Below the pieces are notes generated by a model. It saw only the letters and a list, made by a program, of their open reading frames with translations. It was not told the DNA's origin and did not search any database. DNA of 64,000 bases from Pseudomonas_T sp032052615 (lineage in GTDB: Bacteria; Pseudomonadota; Gammaproteobacteria; Pseudomonadales; Pseudomonadaceae). The DNA lies in contig DAMBWF010000003.1 of assembly GCA_032052615.1 (NCBI GenBank), forward strand, positions 124,001-188,000, given 5' to 3'. Positions 8,351-17,293 of the stretch are shown here, piece by piece (within the stretch, counting starts at the first letter, position 1; every line of letters starts with the position of its first letter). The translations under genes were made by a program, and so were the position numbers.

Positions 8351-8689
8351 CGGTATGCCGGTGCCGCGCCGGTTCATGGGCCGCGAGCATGCCTCTCAAG
8401 GGCTGGATCGGTGTTTCTCAGCGGAGCGCTCTGAACTCGATTCGCCGCATCGGGCAGTGGGAGGGTAAAGCCGATGGGCTCCTGCCGCTCCTTAGATGCT
8501 TTGAGCGGCTCAGTGGCGCCCGCAGGCGCGCCGTTCCCAGCGGCTCCGTGGCGAGCCGGTGGGAACGGTGTCGTGGTTGCCGTGACGATCAGGAGATAGC
8601 AGAGTCTGACCTCGCGAACGCATTTCCCTGCGCGCGCTCAGGAACGGAGCGAGGGGCGAACCGTTGGCGCGCCCTCGCTCCCCGGCCGC
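8351..8689. other. Gene-free stretch between ddlA and apeB
   Basis: 339 nt between two convergent genes. No convincing reading frame or RNA gene was found. The only structure seen is a long hairpin at 8531-8568. Confidence 0.6.
8531..8568. repeat. Long imperfect hairpin (16-bp arms)
   Basis: Arms 8531-8546 (core GTTCCCAGCGGCTC) and 8553-8568 (core GAGCCGGTGGGAAC) pair with one mismatch around a 6-nt loop. It lies between convergent ddlA and apeB and has no T-run. It could be a REP-type element or a bidirectional transcription block. Confidence 0.5.
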
Positions 8690-9979
8690 TCAGGGGAGGT
8701 CGCGGCTGGCGTAGAACGCGCTCAGGACCTTCACCAGGTGCGCCAGGTCGTGGCTACCCGCCAGCTCGCGGATCGAATGCATGGCGAAGGTCGGCAAGCC
8801 GATGTCCACCGTCCGCACGCCGATCTGGCCGGCGGTGAGGGGGCCGATGGTCGAGCCGCAGCCCATGTCGCTACGGATGACGAAGCTCTGCACCGGGACT
8901 TCATTCTCCAGGCACAGGTGGCGGAAGAAGCCGGCGGTCTCGCTGTTGGTGGCATAGCGCTGGTTGCTGTTGATCTTGATCACCGGGCCGGCGTTGAGCT
9001 TGGGTCCGTGGTTGCCGTCGTGCTTGTCGGCATAGTTCGGGTGCACGCCATGGGCGTTATCCGCGGAGATCAGCAGCGAGCGCTGCACGGCGCGGGCGAA
9101 CCCGTCGCCCTCCGGCAGGAACCGCTGCAGCACCTGCTCCAGGAACGGGCCGTCGGCGCCGCAGAGCGAGCAGGAGCCCACCTCCTCGTGGTCGGTGCAG
9201 ACCAGCACACAGGTTTCCTCGCCGTCCGCATCGAGCAGCGCCCGCAGACCGGCATAGCAGGACAGCAGGTTGTCCAGCCGCGCCCCGGCGATGAAGTCCT
9301 GCTCCAGGCCGATGACCGCGGCCTGCTGGGTGTCGTAGAAGCTCAGCTCGTAGTCCAGCACCGCGTCGGCGCTGATGCCGTGCTCGCGGACGAGTTGTTC
9401 GGCCAACAGTTCGCGGAAGTCCCGTCGTTCGCCACTGGCCAGTTGGGCGAGGATCGGTGGCAGTTCGGTCTGGGCGTTGATCGCCCAGCCCGAGTTGGCT
9501 TCGCGGTTGAGATGGATCGCCAGGTTGGGGATCACCGCGAGGGGCGTCTTGAAGTCCACCAACTGGCTTTCCACCCGGCCCGCCGCGCGGTAGGTGACGC
9601 GCCCGGCCAGGGACAGGTCGCGGTCGAACCAGGGGGCGAACAGGGCGCCGCCGTAGACTTCCACGCCCAGTTGCCAGAAGCCCTGTTTGTACAGCTCGGG
9701 GTTCGGCTTCACCCGCAGGCAGGGGCTGTCGGTGTGGGCACCCACCAGGCGGAGGCCGCCCTCCAGCACGGGGCGGCGCCCCTGGCGGATGGCGATCAGG
9801 GACGAGTCGTTGCGGGTCACGTAGTACAGGCCGCCCGGCTCGAGGCGCCAGGCGTCGCGCTCGTCGAGGCGCTGGTAGCCCGCGGCTTCCAAGCGTTGGG
9901 CGAGGCTGAGGGTGGCATGGAACGGGGTGGGGGAGGCTTTCAGGAAATCGATCAAGCCCTGGTTCAGGTCGTCGCGCAT
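8690..9979 (-). CDS. apeB: M18-family aspartyl aminopeptidase ApeB
   Basis: 429 residues, starting MRDDLNQGLIDFLKASPTPFHA as in Pseudomonas ApeB. Cytoplasmic dinuclear-zinc aminopeptidase releasing N-terminal acidic or other residues. Metal-site motifs: GAHTDSP with His82, DNLLSCYAG (bridging Asp region), TDHEEVGS (Glu pair) and a C-terminal FAMHSIRE. An upstream in-frame ATG at 10018 would add 13 residues; the internal ATG matches the family start. It lies 144 nt behind the pseudouridine synthase gene on the same strand, and that gap holds a 15-bp tandem repeat. Confidence 0.95.
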   Translation of the reverse strand: MRDDLNQGLIDFLKASPTPFHATLSLAQRLEAAGYQRLDERDAWRLEPGGLYYVTRNDSSLIAIRQGRRPVLEGGLRLVGAHTDSPCLRVKPNPELYKQGFWQLGVEVYGGALFAPWFDRDLSLAGRVTYRAAGRVESQLVDFKTPLAVIPNLAIHLNREANSGWAINAQTELPPILAQLASGERRDFRELLAEQLVREHGISADAVLDYELSFYDTQQAAVIGLEQDFIAGARLDNLLSCYAGLRALLDADGEETCVLVCTDHEEVGSCSLCGADGPFLEQVLQRFLPEGDGFARAVQRSLLISADNAHGVHPNYADKHDGNHGPKLNAGPVIKINSNQRYATNSETAGFFRHLCLENEVPVQSFVIRSDMGCGSTIGPLTAGQIGVRTVDIGLPTFAMHSIRELAGSHDLAHLVKVLSAFYASRDLP

Positions 9980-10044
9980 ACGGGGCTCCGGAGGGTGACC
10001 GGAAAAGTCTACCCTCATTTGCCACGTGGCGCCGACGGGGCGAC

Positions 10045-10117
10045 GGAGTCGCTCGGAAAGGAGTCGCTCGGAAAGGAGTCGCTCTGAAGGAGTCGCTCGG
10101 AAAGAATCGCCTGAAGG
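10045..10117. repeat. 15-bp tandem repeat, about four copies
   Basis: Unit GGAGTCGCTCGGAAA: copies at 10045-10059 and 10060-10074 (identical), 10075-10088 (one base short, one change), 10089-10103 (identical), then a decayed partial copy. It fills the spacer between the RluA-family gene and apeB. A simple repeat likely to vary in copy number. Confidence 0.85.
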
Positions 10118-10123
10118 CGCCCT

Positions 10124-10759
10124 TCAGAACGGCGCCGGGCTCTCGAAGCGCAGCCGTTCGCCGCTATGGGGATGGGTCAGGGCGAGCAGGCTGGCATGCA
10201 GGCACAGGCGATCACGCAGGGTCAGGGCCTCGCCCTCGGCGTACAAGCGGTCGCCCAAGAGCGGGTGGCCGATGGATAGCATGTGCACCCGCAACTGGTG
10301 GGAGCGTCCGGTGATGGGCGTCAGCACGACCCGGGCGTGGTTGCCATGGCGTTCCAGCACCCGCCAGAAGGTTAGGGCGTGACGACCCTCGACCGGGTCC
10401 ACCACATGGCGGGGCTTAGTCGGCGGGTCATAGCGTAGCGGCAGCTCGATGCGCCCGCTGTCGGCCTCCGGCTCGCCCCAGCAGAGGGCGGTGTAGGCCT
10501 TTTCGGTCTCGCGGTCGTGGAATTGCCGGGACAGCTCGCGGTGGCTGTCGGCGTCCCGCGCCAGCACGATCAGGCCGGACGTCTCCCAGTCGAGTCGGTG
10601 GACGATGCGCGCCTCGGGGTAGCCGTTCTCCTGCAAGCGGGTCACCAGGCAATCGCGGTTGTCCTCGGCGCGACCGGGCACCGAGAGCAGGAGGGTGGGT
10701 TTCTCGACGACCAGCAAGGCGTCGTCGCGATGAACGATAGTGATCTGGGAAAGCGGCAT
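10124..10759 (-). CDS. RluA-family RNA pseudouridine synthase
   Basis: 211 residues. Catalytic motif HRLDWETSGL with Asp57 (family HRLD.-TSG), plus PITGRSHQLRVHM and a GHPLLGDRLY segment typical of RluA. Converts uridine to pseudouridine in rRNA and/or tRNA. There is no S4 domain, as for RluA itself (219 residues in E. coli); RluA would be the closest match, but the target base cannot be decided from sequence. It lies between minE and apeB, all on the minus strand. Confidence 0.88.
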   Translation of the reverse strand: MPLSQITIVHRDDALLVVEKPTLLLSVPGRAEDNRDCLVTRLQENGYPEARIVHRLDWETSGLIVLARDADSHRELSRQFHDRETEKAYTALCWGEPEADSGRIELPLRYDPPTKPRHVVDPVEGRHALTFWRVLERHGNHARVVLTPITGRSHQLRVHMLSIGHPLLGDRLYAEGEALTLRDRLCLHASLLALTHPHSGERLRFESPAPF

Positions 10760-10816
10760 GGAAAGGCCCGGAAACGCCGGCGGCGGCCGAAGCCGCCGCC
10801 GTGGACACCCGCGGAA

Positions 10817-11071
10817 TCAGCGTTCCGGCAGGGTGATGTTGAGTTCGAGGATCGAGCAGTCGCCCTGGTTTTCCAGCGCGACCTGGACTTGGTCCTGGTC
10901 GATGTTGACGTACTTGCGAATCACCTCCATGAGCTCCTGTTGCAGGGCAGGGAGGTAGTCCGGCTGGCTACGCTGGCCTCGCTCGTGGGCGACGATGATC
11001 TGGAGACGCTCCTTGGCGATCGAGGCGCTGCTCTGCTTCTTTCGCTCACGAAAGAATTCGAAGATGTTCAT
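10817..11071 (-). CDS. minE: Cell division topological specificity factor MinE
   Basis: 84 residues, full family length. Starts MNIFEFFRERKKQSSASIAKERLQII, the membrane-binding helix plus the MinD-contact region, followed by a short C-terminal dimerisation domain. MinE stimulates MinD ATPase and drives pole-to-pole oscillation. Its start overlaps the stop of minD by 4 nt. Last gene of the minCDE order. Confidence 0.97.
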   Translation of the reverse strand: MNIFEFFRERKKQSSASIAKERLQIIVAHERGQRSQPDYLPALQQELMEVIRKYVNIDQDQVQVALENQGDCSILELNITLPER

Positions 11072-11883
11072 TCGCGGCCTCCGAACAGTCGCTGCAGGAA
11101 TCCTTTTTTCTGCACGTCGAGGAAACGATGGGGCATTTCCTTACCGAGCAGGCGATCGACGGCGTCGCTGTAGGCCTGGCCGGCGTCGCTCTGCTCGTCG
11201 AGGATCACCGGCACGCCCTGGTTCGAAGCCTTGAGCACGGCCTGGGATTCGGGAATCACGCCGAGCAGGTTGATGGCGAGAATTTCCTCGACGTCTTCCA
11301 CGCCAAGCATTTCCCCCTTGGTCACTCGCTCGGGGTTGTAACGGGTTAGCAGCAGGCGTTCCTTGATGGGTTCGAGCCCCTGCTCGGCGCGGCGCGACTT
11401 GCTGGCCAGCAGGCCGAGCATGCGGTCGGAGTCGCGGACCGAGGAGACTTCCGGGTTGGTCACGACGATGGCCTCGTCGGCGAAGTACATCGCCAGGTGG
11501 GCGCCCTTCTCGATGCCGGCGGGAGAGTCGCAGACCACGTATTCGAAGGTCTGCGACAGCTCGTCGATCACCTTGCCGACGCCTTCCTGGGTCAGGGCGT
11601 CCTTGTCGCGGGTCTGGCTGGCGGCCAGTACGTAGAGGTTTTCCAGGCGTTTGTCCTTGATCAGGGCCTGGGTAAGGGTCGCTTCGCCGTTGATGACGTT
11701 GACGAAGTCGTACACCACGCGGCGCTCGCAGCCCATGATCAGGTCCAGGTTGCGCAGGCCCACGTCGAAGTCGACGATCACGGTCTTGTGCCCGCGCAGG
11801 GCCAGGCCGGTGCCGATGGCGGCGCTGCTGGTGGTTTTGCCGACGCCGCCCTTGCCGGACGTGACAACGAGAATCTTGGCCAA
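11068..11883 (-). CDS. minD: Septum site-determining ATPase MinD
   Basis: 271 residues. Deviant Walker A GKGGVGKTT at residues 10-18, switch segment VVCDSPAGIEKGA, and a C-terminal amphipathic membrane-targeting helix ending GFLQRLFGGRE. Peripheral membrane ATPase that recruits MinC to the membrane away from mid-cell. Overlaps minE by 4 nt; 113 nt separate it from minC, and this gap shows no gene. Confidence 0.98.
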   Translation of the reverse strand: MAKILVVTSGKGGVGKTTSSAAIGTGLALRGHKTVIVDFDVGLRNLDLIMGCERRVVYDFVNVINGEATLTQALIKDKRLENLYVLAASQTRDKDALTQEGVGKVIDELSQTFEYVVCDSPAGIEKGAHLAMYFADEAIVVTNPEVSSVRDSDRMLGLLASKSRRAEQGLEPIKERLLLTRYNPERVTKGEMLGVEDVEEILAINLLGVIPESQAVLKASNQGVPVILDEQSDAGQAYSDAVDRLLGKEMPHRFLDVQKKGFLQRLFGGRE

Positions 11884-11996
11884 GGTGATTCACCCTAAAA
11901 ATGAAAGAAAATGCAGAAATTGTCGGCCGCGTCGCGGGCCCGGAAAAAAAGGTGGCGGGACCCGTGTCGAACGATTGAAAACGGCGGCAGTATCCG

Positions 11997-12734
11997 TTAA
12001 AGGCGGGTGATGTTCAACACATCGCCCGATAGGTTGATCTGCGCCGCCTGGCCCCACAGCGGGTCGCGGCGGAGGTCGTCGGCGACCTTGTACTGGCCAG
12101 CCACGGAGACCAGTTCGGCGGCCAGTTGCTGACAGAAGATGCGCGCCGCCACGTTGCCCTTCACGCCCGCCAGGGCGCGTCCGCGCAGGGGCGCGTACAC
12201 GTGGATGTTGCCGTCGGCGAGAAGTTCCGCGCCGGCGCTCACCGGGGCCAGCACCAGAAGATCGCCGCCCGGGGCGTAGACTTGCTGGCCGCCCCGCACG
12301 GGGGTGGTGATCACCCGGGTCGGGCGCGCCTCCGGTTGCGCCGGTTTCTCCGGCTCGCGCTTGCGTTCCGCGCCGCCCGGCTCGAGGGGGCGTTCCCGGG
12401 CGCCGGAGGGCGGCAGCACCGGCAGGTCCAGGGCGTCGGCGGCGGCCACCAGCCCGGCGTGGCTGGCGCGGATCGCCAGGGTGCGCAGGCCATGGCGGCG
12501 ACACACCGCCATCAGCGCGGCGAGATCGAGGGGCGCCTGGCTCTCCGGCAGCTTGTCCAGGGCCAGCACCAGCGGTGTGTTCTGGAAGAAGGCGGGCGCC
12601 TGGGCGACCTTGTCGGTGAGTTGCCGGTCCAGGCGCTCCAGGTCGTCGTGTACCAGCTCCATGATGGTGATGGCGAGCATGCTGCCCTTGAGCTGGAACA
12701 CGGGGTCTTGGTCGAGGAGATCGGCTTGGCTCAT
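11997..12734 (-). CDS. minC: Septum site-determining protein MinC
   Basis: 245 residues. N-terminal FtsZ-inhibiting domain (about 1-110), a Pro/Glu/Arg-rich linker (about 115-140, ERPLEPGGAERKREPEKP), then the C-terminal beta-helix that binds MinD, with VRGGQQVYAPGGDLLVLAPV and GNIHVYAPLRGRALAG. Blocks Z-ring assembly at poles. The start MSQADLLDQD matches Pseudomonas MinC. Divergent from the LpxL-type gene, so 12735-12862 must hold both promoters. Confidence 0.96.
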   Translation of the reverse strand: MSQADLLDQDPVFQLKGSMLAITIMELVHDDLERLDRQLTDKVAQAPAFFQNTPLVLALDKLPESQAPLDLAALMAVCRRHGLRTLAIRASHAGLVAAADALDLPVLPPSGARERPLEPGGAERKREPEKPAQPEARPTRVITTPVRGGQQVYAPGGDLLVLAPVSAGAELLADGNIHVYAPLRGRALAGVKGNVAARIFCQQLAAELVSVAGQYKVADDLRRDPLWGQAAQINLSGDVLNITRL

Positions 12735-12862
12735 GGTTGGCCCACAACGTTGAATGGCGAGGACTTATAACGGGAAATGCCGACGCTGGCTACTGCTGGC
12801 GGGGCGCCTTCCTCGGCCGCCCCGGGGTAGAATGCCGGCCCTTTCTCGATCAGGGATCGCCC

Positions 12863-13795
12863 ATGGAACGCCCGCGCTTTCGCGCCTCTTTCCTTCATCC
12901 ACGCTTCTGGCCGCTGTGGCTGGGGCTGGGGCTCCTGTGGCTGCTGGCCCAGTTGCCTTATCGGGCCTTGCTGGGGCTGGGGCGGCTGGCCGGCGTGCTG
13001 TTTTATCGCGTGGCCGGTTCGCGGCGGCGGATCGCCGCGCGCAACCTGGCGCTGTGCTTCCCCGCCTGGTCGACGGCCGAGCGGGAGCGCCTGCTGAAGG
13101 CCAACTTCGCCTCCATGGGCATCGCGTTCTTCGAAATGGCCATGAGCTGGTGGTGGTCCCGCCGGCGGCTGGCGAGGCTGGCCCACATCGAGGGGCTGGA
13201 GCATCTGCGCCAGGCCCAGGCGGAGGGCCAGGGCGTTATCCTCATGGCCCTGCATTTCACCACGCTGGAGATCGGCGCCGCGCTGCTGGGCCAGGTGCAT
13301 ACCATCGACGGCATGTACCGCGAACACCGCAACCCGGTGTTCGACTACGTGCAGCGGCGCGGCCGCGAGCGGCACAACCGCGACGCCACCGCCATCGAGC
13401 GGGAGGACGTGCGGGCGATGCTCAAGGTGCTGCGGGCCGGGCGCGCCATCTGGTACGCCCCCGACCAAGACTATGGCGCCAGGCAGAGCCTGTTCGTGCC
13501 GCTGTTCGGCATCCCGGCCGCCACCGTCACCGCCACCAGCACGTTCGCCCGACTCGGGCGTGCCCGGGTCGTGCCGTTCACCCAGCGGCGCAAGGAGGAT
13601 GGCTCCGGCTACCGCCTGGTCCTGCACCCGCCCCTGGAGCACTTCCCCGGCGACAGCGCCGAAGCGGACTGCCTGCGCCTCAACCAATGGGTGGAGCGGG
13701 CGGTGAGCGCCTGCCCCGAGCAGTACCTGTGGGCCCACCGGCGCTTCAAGACGCGCCCGCCGGGCGAACCGAATCTGTACGGCAAGGGGCGTTGA
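12863..13795 (+). CDS. Lipid A biosynthesis lauroyl/acyl transferase (LpxL/HtrB family)
   Basis: 310 residues. N-terminal membrane anchor (PLWLGLGLLWLLAQLPY, about 15-31) followed by the acyltransferase domain. The catalytic HX4E motif is HFTTLE (His131-Glu136), and AIWYAPDQDYG is the second conserved block. Adds a secondary acyl chain from acyl-ACP to Kdo-lipid A precursors at the inner face of the inner membrane. Its position next to minC matches the htrB-type gene I recall at this place in P. aeruginosa. The exact acyl specificity (lauroyl or hydroxylaurate) is not predictable. Confidence 0.92.
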   Translation: MERPRFRASFLHPRFWPLWLGLGLLWLLAQLPYRALLGLGRLAGVLFYRVAGSRRRIAARNLALCFPAWSTAERERLLKANFASMGIAFFEMAMSWWWSRRRLARLAHIEGLEHLRQAQAEGQGVILMALHFTTLEIGAALLGQVHTIDGMYREHRNPVFDYVQRRGRERHNRDATAIEREDVRAMLKVLRAGRAIWYAPDQDYGARQSLFVPLFGIPAATVTATSTFARLGRARVVPFTQRRKEDGSGYRLVLHPPLEHFPGDSAEADCLRLNQWVERAVSACPEQYLWAHRRFKTRPPGEPNLYGKGR

Positions 13796-13843
13796 GCGAG
13801 GGCGGCTCCTATACTCGCTCGCAGTCCCCGCCTGGAGCCGCCC

Positions 13844-15031
13844 ATGACCGAAGCCGACCGTCCCGCCCCGCCCGTCACGGGGTTGATCCTGTCCGGCGGT
13901 GGTGCCCGGGCGGCTTACCAGGTGGGTGTGCTGGCGGCCATCGGCGACCTGTTGCCGAACCTGACGGACAACCCCTTTCCGGTGATCGTCGGCACGTCCG
14001 CGGGGGCGATCAATGCCGTGGGGCTGGCTTGCGGGGCCCTGCATTTCGGCGAGGCGGTCCACCGCCTGACCCGGGTCTGGCGGAACTTCCATACCGCCCA
14101 CGTCTACCGCAGCGACTGGCTGGGCGTCTGCCGCCAGGGGGCTCGCTTCATAGGTCAGGGGCTGTTGGGCCTGGGTCGTACCGAGCCGGTGGCGCTGCTG
14201 GACAACGGCCCGTTGCGCGCGCTGCTGGAGCGCGAGCTGGACTTCACCGGTATCGCCGCGGCGGTGCGCCTGCGGCAATTACGGGCGGTGGCGGTGACCG
14301 CCTTCGGCTATGAATCCGGCCAGGCGGTGACCTTTTACCAAGGCCGCGCCGCCATCGATCCCTGGTTTCGCCACCGGCGGGTGGGGGTTCCCACTCGACT
14401 GGGGGTCGCGCACCTGATGGCCAGCTCGGCGATCCCGCTGATGTTCCCGCCGGAGCGGCTCAATCGCGAGTATTTCGGCGACGGCGCGGTGCGCCAGGCC
14501 GCGCCCATCAGCCCGGCCCTGCACCTGGGCGCCAGCCGGGTGCTGGTGGTGGGGGTGAGCGGCAACGCGCGTGCCGGCAACCAAGGCGCGACCCGGCCGC
14601 GCACCGGACGGCCGCCCAGCCTGGCGCAGATCGGCGGACACCTGCTCAACAGCACGTTCGTGGACAACCTGGAAACCGACATCGAGATGCTCGAGCGGAT
14701 CAACCAGATGAGCCTGGCGATGCCCGAGGCCCATCGCTCCCGGCGCCTGGGGAGCAAGCCGGTGGACGTGCTGATTGTGTCCCCCAGCCAGCCCCTGGAC
14801 ACTCTGGCCGCCCGCTACCGCCACGAAATGCCCCGGGCCCTGCGCCTGTTCCTGCGCGGCCCGGGAGCTACCCGGGCCAGCGGCGCCGGCGCGTTGAGCT
14901 ACCTGCTGTTCGAGCGCGGCTACTGCAACGCCTTGATCGAACTCGGCTACCAGGACGCCATGGGCCAGAAGGAGGCCCTGCTGGCCTTCCTCCAGGGCCA
15001 CGAGGCGCCGTCGGCGGCCTCGGATGCCTGA
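13844..15031 (+). CDS. Patatin-like phospholipase
   Basis: 395 residues. Oxyanion loop SGGGARAAYQVG (17-28), nucleophile elbow GTSAG with Ser52, and catalytic-dyad Asp213 in FGDGAVR. No signal peptide, so probably cytoplasmic or inner-membrane associated. Likely hydrolyses acyl chains of phospholipids; the C-terminal half (250-395) is not recognised. It lies 48 nt behind the lipid A acyltransferase on the same strand, so the two may be co-transcribed and linked to membrane lipid turnover. Confidence 0.9.
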   Translation: MTEADRPAPPVTGLILSGGGARAAYQVGVLAAIGDLLPNLTDNPFPVIVGTSAGAINAVGLACGALHFGEAVHRLTRVWRNFHTAHVYRSDWLGVCRQGARFIGQGLLGLGRTEPVALLDNGPLRALLERELDFTGIAAAVRLRQLRAVAVTAFGYESGQAVTFYQGRAAIDPWFRHRRVGVPTRLGVAHLMASSAIPLMFPPERLNREYFGDGAVRQAAPISPALHLGASRVLVVGVSGNARAGNQGATRPRTGRPPSLAQIGGHLLNSTFVDNLETDIEMLERINQMSLAMPEAHRSRRLGSKPVDVLIVSPSQPLDTLAARYRHEMPRALRLFLRGPGATRASGAGALSYLLFERGYCNALIELGYQDAMGQKEALLAFLQGHEAPSAASDA

Positions 15032-15034
15032 ATC

Positions 15035-15361
15035 TCAGGCGAAGGGCAGCGACAACAGCCCGCCCAGGGGTATCCCCAGGGCCAGGGCCGCCCCGAGGCG
15101 AGGGCGGTACGGCAACAGCAGGACCAGCAGCAGGCCGGCGGCCACCAGCAACCCGATCCACAGCACGGCGCCCAGGGCGAAGCCTCGCGCCGCGACGCAC
15201 AGCCCCAGGGACGCGGCCAGCCCCACCCAGCCGCCGATCCGCAGCAGGCGGGCCCGGTCCGGCGCGGGCGGCGCGCCGAAGACCTCGCCGTGATGGCGGT
15301 TCATGGCCAGGCACAGGCCGCAATAGCCGGCATAGGCCAGGCCGAAGGCGAGCAGGTTCAT
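15035..15361 (-). CDS. DUF3325-type small membrane protein
   Basis: 108 residues with three or four hydrophobic helices (LLAFGLAYAGYCGLCLAM; GGWVGLAASLGLCVAA; VLWIGLLVAAGLLLVLLL; LGIPLGGLLSL). Starts at ATG 15359-15361, overlapping the stop of the PepSY gene. Proteins of this family accompany PepSY and DUF3649 proteins behind TonB siderophore receptors in Pseudomonas; role unknown, possibly in reductive release or passage of iron at the inner membrane. Confidence 0.8.
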   Translation of the reverse strand: MNLLAFGLAYAGYCGLCLAMNRHHGEVFGAPPAPDRARLLRIGGWVGLAASLGLCVAARGFALGAVLWIGLLVAAGLLLVLLLPYRPRLGAALALGIPLGGLLSLPFA

Positions 15362-16938
15362 CCGGCGATCTCCCGGGCGGCGACGTCGGGCGCGCCCTCG
15401 CCCCGGACGCGGGGAGGCGGGGCGGCCTTCGCCGGCCGCTCGGCGCGTGCCGGCTTGCTCGGGGGGCGATGCCGAGCCACCATCCAGGCCAGCCAACCGA
15501 GGAGCAAGCCCAGGAGCAGGCAGGCCGAGTCGAAGCCGCCGCCAACGGCCAGGCGCGGATGCTCGAAGGCCAGGTCCAGCAATGGAACGCCCCCCAGCAG
15601 CGCCGCGCCCAAGGCGAGCTGTTCGACCCAGGCGCGCCGATGGGCGCGCAGCCAGGGGTGCAGCAGGGCCAGGCTCCAAGCGATGAAGAAGACGTGTACC
15701 TCCCAGGCCGCCCGCTCCGCCAGGCCGGCGGGGAGCAGGCGGTTGGCCCACAGGTAGGCGGCCATGGCCAGGGGCAGGCCCGCCAGTGCGCCGACGTTCA
15801 GCGCCCGCACCAGCCGCAGGCCGGCGGCCGGAGTCGCTTGTTTCCCCTGGCGCGCCGCGCGCTTGACCACCCACAGCACCAGGCCGCTGGCGATCATGAA
15901 GCACCCGGAAAGTCCGCAGAGGACATAAAGCCCGCGCAACAGTGGCTCGGCGAAGCGCCCCATGTGCAGCCCGAACAGGACGTGATAGGCGGTCGCCATC
16001 GGTGCCGGCGCGGGGAGCGCCTGCAGCAGGCGCCCATCGGCGGCGAACAGCAGGCGCGGCGCCATCCGGCTGAGATGGCCGTCCTCGCCGCCCACCACCT
16101 CCACGCGCGCCGTGGCGTCGCCGGGGTTGTGCAGCACCAGGCCACCGACGGCGGCGCCGCCCCAGCGGGCGCGGGCCTCGGCCAGCAGCGGCTCCAGGTC
16201 GGGCAGGGGCGCGGCCTGGCCGCTGCGGGCGATGGGCTGGGCGCGGGGCGACAGTTCGTTGAACAGGCGCAGGCGCTGGTCGCCGTACTGGGCGAGCATC
16301 GGCCAGGGCATATAGATGTGCATCAGCATGACCAGGCCGCTGAAGGTGATCAGCAGGTGGAACGGCAACGACAGCACGGCGGAGACGTTGTGGCCGTCCA
16401 GCCAGGAGCGCTGGCCCTTGCGGGGGCGCAGGGTGAAGAAGTCCTTGAAGAACTTCTTGTGGGTGACGATGCCGGTGATCAGCGCGACGAACAGGCTCAG
16501 GGTGGCCACGCCGACGACGATCCGCCCGGTGATCGGGCTCATGTGCCAGAGCTGGAAGTGGAAGGCGTAGAAGAAGTCGCCGCCCCGGGTGCGCTCCTGA
16601 TCCAGCGGCTCGCCGCTGGCGGGGTCGAGGGTGGCGCTGCCGAAGCGACGGCCTTCGCCCCCGGGCCAGAACGCCTTCACCACCGGCCGGCGCTCGCTGG
16701 GGAGGGTCAGGGTCCAGCTCTCGGCGCCCGGTGCCAACCGTTCCAGGCTGGCCGTCACTCGCGCCAGGGACAGCGCGCCGGCCTCCAGGGCGCGTTGCTC
16801 CGGGCGCATCCACTGGTCGATTTCCTCGCGGAAATAGCTGGCGGTGCCGGTGAGGAAGATGGCGAACAGCAGCCAGCCCAGCAGTAGGCCGCTCCAGGTG
16901 TGCAGCCAGGCCATCGATTGGCGGAAACCGTCCTTCAT
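15358..16938 (-). CDS. PepSY-associated membrane protein, putative siderophore-iron reductase
   Basis: 526 residues, inner membrane. First helix in HTWSGLLLGWLLFAIFLTGTASYF (about 12-35), PepSY-like periplasmic segment, GRIVVGVATLSLFVALITGI (second helix), then HNVSAVLSLPFHLLITFSGLVMLMHIY and FGLHMGRF with helix-embedded histidines, and more helices near the C-terminus. PepSY-TM proteins of this kind lie in iron-uptake operons and are thought to reduce ferric siderophores in the periplasm. ATGA overlaps on both sides tie it to the DUF3649 and DUF3325 genes. The Lys/Ala/Pro-rich C-terminus is low complexity. Confidence 0.85.
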   Translation of the reverse strand: MKDGFRQSMAWLHTWSGLLLGWLLFAIFLTGTASYFREEIDQWMRPEQRALEAGALSLARVTASLERLAPGAESWTLTLPSERRPVVKAFWPGGEGRRFGSATLDPASGEPLDQERTRGGDFFYAFHFQLWHMSPITGRIVVGVATLSLFVALITGIVTHKKFFKDFFTLRPRKGQRSWLDGHNVSAVLSLPFHLLITFSGLVMLMHIYMPWPMLAQYGDQRLRLFNELSPRAQPIARSGQAAPLPDLEPLLAEARARWGGAAVGGLVLHNPGDATARVEVVGGEDGHLSRMAPRLLFAADGRLLQALPAPAPMATAYHVLFGLHMGRFAEPLLRGLYVLCGLSGCFMIASGLVLWVVKRAARQGKQATPAAGLRLVRALNVGALAGLPLAMAAYLWANRLLPAGLAERAAWEVHVFFIAWSLALLHPWLRAHRRAWVEQLALGAALLGGVPLLDLAFEHPRLAVGGGFDSACLLLGLLLGWLAWMVARHRPPSKPARAERPAKAAPPPRVRGEGAPDVAAREIAG

Positions 16939-17279
16939 GACAGCGCTCCGTGCCTGACCCAGGCGATCCCCGCCAGCGCCAGGGCCGGCGCGCCGATACC
17001 GAGCCAGGCGTGCAACACGCTACGGCAAGCGAAGGCCCAAAGCACGGCGCCGACATAGACCAGGAAGCTGGCCATCCCCCCGGCGATCACCGCTTCCGAA
17101 CGGGCCAGGGGCAGGCACAGGGCCAGGCACACGGCGCTGGCGCTGGCCAGCCCGTAGCCGCCGAGGATCGCCGCGAGGCCACGGGAGGCCACGGCCAGGC
17201 GATAGCGCGTGGTGGCGGAGGCGGCCTTCATGCCGCCCCTCCGCGCCGGGCGCGCGCCGGCCGGCGTGGTCTGGGTCAT
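16935..17279 (-). CDS. DUF3649-type small membrane protein
   Basis: 114 residues from MTQTTPAG (CAGGAGCC upstream). After a basic N-terminus come three helices: GLAAILGGYGLASASAVCLALCLPL, AGGMASFLVYVGAVLWAFACRS and WLGIGAPALALAGIAWV. Stop overlaps the PepSY gene start. Found together with PepSY and DUF3325 proteins downstream of ferrioxamine-type receptors; function unknown. An internal ATG at MKAASATT (17230) is an alternative start. Confidence 0.78.
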   Translation of the reverse strand: MTQTTPAGARPARRGGMKAASATTRYRLAVASRGLAAILGGYGLASASAVCLALCLPLARSEAVIAGGMASFLVYVGAVLWAFACRSVLHAWLGIGAPALALAGIAWVRHGALS

Positions 17280-17293
17280 GGGAGGCTCCTGCT

